Both the position numbers and the translations under genes were made by a program. DNA of 64,000 bases from Liolophura sinensis (Eukaryota; Mollusca; Polyplacophora; Chitonida; Chitonidae), in the NCBI RefSeq assembly GCF_032854445.1, contig NC_088298.1, positions 15,055,504 through 15,119,503 of the forward strand. The letters are read 5' to 3'. Below the pieces are notes generated by a model. The model did no database searches. It saw only the letters and a list, made by a program, of their open reading frames with translations, and was not told the DNA's origin. Of this stretch, positions 61,341 to 64,000 are shown piece by piece. Position 1 is the stretch's first letter; each line of letters begins with the position of its first letter.

Positions 61341-61508
61341 ATTTAGATATTTGACTGGTGTTTTACGCCATACTCAGGATATTATTATTCGACGGAGGCC
61401 AGCATAATTTTTGAGAGAAAACTGGGCAGAGCTCGGGAGAATCCCACAGCCATCTGTAGGTTTGCTGACAGGCCTTCCCATGCACAACAGGAGAGGAAGG
61501 CAACATGT
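61341..61508 (-). mobile_element. SINE, head missing, diverged
   Basis: GACTGGTGTTTTACGCCATA to CAGGAGAGGAAGGCAAC. Confidence 0.8.
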
Positions 61509-61748
61509 AAAATAAAACGTATCAACTGACACGCAAACCATATTTATCAGACATTCCAGAATATTCCAGGACATGCCTGAAAAGCCTTGACAACCCACAT
61601 TGTCATATCTGTTGCTATGGCAACCATGTATCAAGGGAAGAAACCTTGTCAGGCGCAACAATGGCCAATTATCTAACAACTTACACTTCACTTTGAATAT
61701 GTACATGCTTATTCTTAATGAGGAGCCTAAGAGTTCCAGAACAATCTC

Positions 61749-61790
61749 TGCCGTTTTATGCCTTACTCAAGGATATTTGACTTATACAAC
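61749..61790 (-). mobile_element. SINE tail-side fragment
   Basis: TTTTATGCCTTACTCAAGGA and TTTGACTTATACAAC only. Confidence 0.5.
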
Positions 61791-62131
61791 AAAAAAGGAC
61801 ATGCTATTCAGAGCAAGATTTGCAAATATCGGACATATCACAGAAAATTCACAACAACTGATAAAGAGGATTTGGATCGCATCCTACATGAAATGTATCC
61901 AAGGACTGTGAAATACTTCTAGAATTGTCTACAAGAGCAACATTTGACAGAACTAAATGTGAACTGAATTCCCACTATTTAAGCATGCGCAAGAACATTC
62001 ACTGACATGATTTAGTGACTTACAGAAGTCACTATACAAACAGAGCATTTGTTTATTAGAATGATGTAGGATAAAGTACCGAGACAGACAAGCGCTGGGG
62101 CCCTTTGACCTTTGAAGGGTTAGAAACTCAC

Positions 62132-62201
62132 AATCGGGTCCAATAAATCCCGTCGGGTCAGGGACTTCCAGATAAGATCCCCTGCTGATGTATCTGTGGT
62201 C
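62132..62201 (-). CDS. possible upstream coding exon, unassigned
   Basis: 70 bases between TTTGTAG and a good donor GATT|GTGAGT, open as DHRYISRGSYLEVPDPTGFI then GPD, phase 0 to 1. The out-phase fits the first recognised EGFR exon, but the polypyrimidine tract is poor and no homology is recognised. Confidence 0.2.
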
Positions 62202-62727
62202 CTACAAACCCAGACTCCACTGTCCCAATCAATGACAGCAAAGTGCGAACAGAAAAACCCCCGATAACTGCTGGTGTCAGATATTTAAGACTGGCTATGT
62301 CTGGCATGTCTGTCGTTATGGAAACGACAAGAGTTTTTATGTCGCAACCAATCATTCTCGACCGCTTTTGAGGTGTCACACGGTGGCGTCAAAAAGTTAG
62401 AGGCATGTAACTGCCATATAATTCAATAAAGTGGTTACCTGTACCTTCTTGAGCCGGGGAGAGATGTCCAGTAAGGCAATCACAGATCAATAAAACATGC
62501 TCAGTTTATTATTTGATTTGCTGTTGAATGCATAATTCAAGAACTTTCCACTAACATGCACAAGGACATATGGTTGTCAGTTTTATGGAAAAAGAAAACA
62601 GTGTAACTAGATTAAACCGCCAACCTACAGAAGCAAATTACGTAACCCATGCGAACACAGTTCAACACATCTGTACAATAAATTACCTTAAAATCAGCCA
62701 TAACGAAGTAAAACTACTCAAGAGATT

Positions 62728-62945
62728 CTTAACACTCTGAGAAAGGCGTTTTTAGGTTTACTGTCCTACTGGATTTTTGAAACATTTTGAGAGAACTATG
62801 CAGTGTAGAGAAATAATCTGCACAGTTTTATGAAGTTTGCATCTTTAATGAAACAAACAAATCATTTTAGTATCATTTTCATAATAATTCCATGCATAAA
62901 TTCCACTGAAAAAAGTGCTTTAGTGGTTAAAAAGGTCAATTGAAG
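62728..62945. mobile_element. MITE-related element
   Basis: CTGCACAGTTTTATGAAGTT, CATGCATAAATTCCACTGAA; shares its interior with 57328-57505 and 45690-45830. Confidence 0.45.
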
Positions 62946-64000
62946 TGTGTACATGTCAAAGTGGTCAGGTCTGTCGAACTGTTTGAGGTCACCTGCTTTA
63001 TATGTTCATCTAGAATACAGATAGATTTTTTCCCCAGTTAAATGATGCACTGGGGGTAAAAAAAAATGGGCAAACATACTTGCAGTTGTAAATTTACTGC
63101 CACAGAGAGGCTAACATCAAATACATCACTGGCACAAATGCACCCATTCATTATACCGAAAAGGCAACAGCTTTTCTATGAAAAATGCACCGTGTCCTTT
63201 CCTGTTTTTGTTTCTCAGACTTAAAAGCTCTGCCAAATCCTAAACAGTGAGCTCAGAAAGTGCACTTGAGTTGCAGCTGTCATGAAATGCAGATCTGACA
63301 TCTACCTGCACACAAGTACATGTAGGAATTCTTGCCACTTAAATGAGGAGTTAACACTGGAAAATTAGATGTCAAAGGCCGAAGTTCACAAGGTTTAAAC
63401 ATGTGGGAGACGCAAAAAGTCAAACTTGTAACTAGGACGGAGCCCGAACCATTCTTGGCACTGATGAGAAGCAGACAAATAAAAGACGTTTGCAAGTACA
63501 TGAAAACCTACTTTCACCAGAAAAAAAGCATGTTGAAATATATGTACCATGTACGTGTAATTACTTGCATGTTCCTGTCCCTTGCTGTAAATTGTCATGC
63601 ACACGGAATTTGACTAGAACTTCAACTACTCCAACTTTTTGTACATTCTCAATGTCTGTGATCTCCCTCTGATACATTATATTCCCGCTGTACTCATCCT
63701 AAATACATTATGGGATAGGCCTAGAACTGATTGTATTTTACTTAGTTATTCTGTCAGTGTACAGTGGGACTGGGGTGTGTGTCATTGTCTGATGTCTTCA
63801 GCATGGTATTTTAGTGAGGCAGCCCAATGAATATGTTAGTATCCAGGGAGAGGCGACAGCAATTTAATTTTGTGTTTTACAAGCAAGTTGGTATTAAAAA
63901 AAATCCAAAAACAAAAAAAAAAAATGAATAAATAAAACTTGAAATTTCTATGATTATGAGCTTTCCAATCAGGTGAATATATCTCAAACAGGAAAAATAG
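62946..64000. other. right-hand end, nothing recognised
   Basis: No exon, array or common SINE seen. Short open frames near 63280-63830 overlap on both strands and match nothing I know. Confidence 0.5.

Overview
The window is animal nuclear DNA. It has intron-containing genes with GT-AG splice sites, dense short interspersed elements, many minisatellites and AT-rich introns. The receptor has an invertebrate-type layout, its tail resembles fly EGFR, and the SINEs resemble those of shelled marine lophotrochozoans. A mollusc or brachiopod is therefore likely; this is an inference, not a database result.

Layout, left to right. (1) 2-175, plus strand: an open stretch ending in a stop 15 bases before AATAAA, possibly the last exon of an unrecognised gene. 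(2) 1565-1822, minus strand: the first two coding exons of importin subunit beta-1 (KPNB1); the rest lies left of the window. (3) 3805-10069, plus strand: a complete six-exon SOSS complex subunit B gene (NABP/hSSB homologue, 195 aa). (4) 20481 to at least 55074, minus strand: an EGFR-family receptor tyrosine kinase in 27 recognisable exons, about 4.2 kb of coding sequence. It has L1-CR1-L2-CR2, an extra membrane-proximal cysteine-rich segment, one transmembrane helix, a kinase with all key motifs, and a tyrosine-rich tail. A possible signal-peptide exon sits at 56271-56440. (5) 56441-64000: upstream sequence with SINEs and a few short unassigned open stretches.

The SOSS-B and EGFR genes converge. 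A 29-bp minisatellite lies between their 3' ends, and EGFR may have a very long 3' UTR reaching a polyadenylation signal at 14003-14008. KPNB1 and SOSS-B diverge from a shared ~2 kb upstream region.

Most striking points: a 98-bp satellite of about 54 copies, with a 490-bp higher-order block, fills the intron between two ectodomain exons. A minisatellite in a kinase intron is built from the 3' end of the preceding exon, splice donor included. Two phase-0 exons just after the kinase both begin with a G-[DE]-x-L-x-x-L-P motif and may be alternative. Two ectodomain/juxtamembrane exons each carry a single-base frame break confirmed by splice-phase bookkeeping, and a third phase break lies across the satellite intron. 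There are about 26 copies of one tRNA-derived SINE, several with clear target-site duplications, plus a MITE-like family. I see no prokaryotic, viral or CRISPR system.
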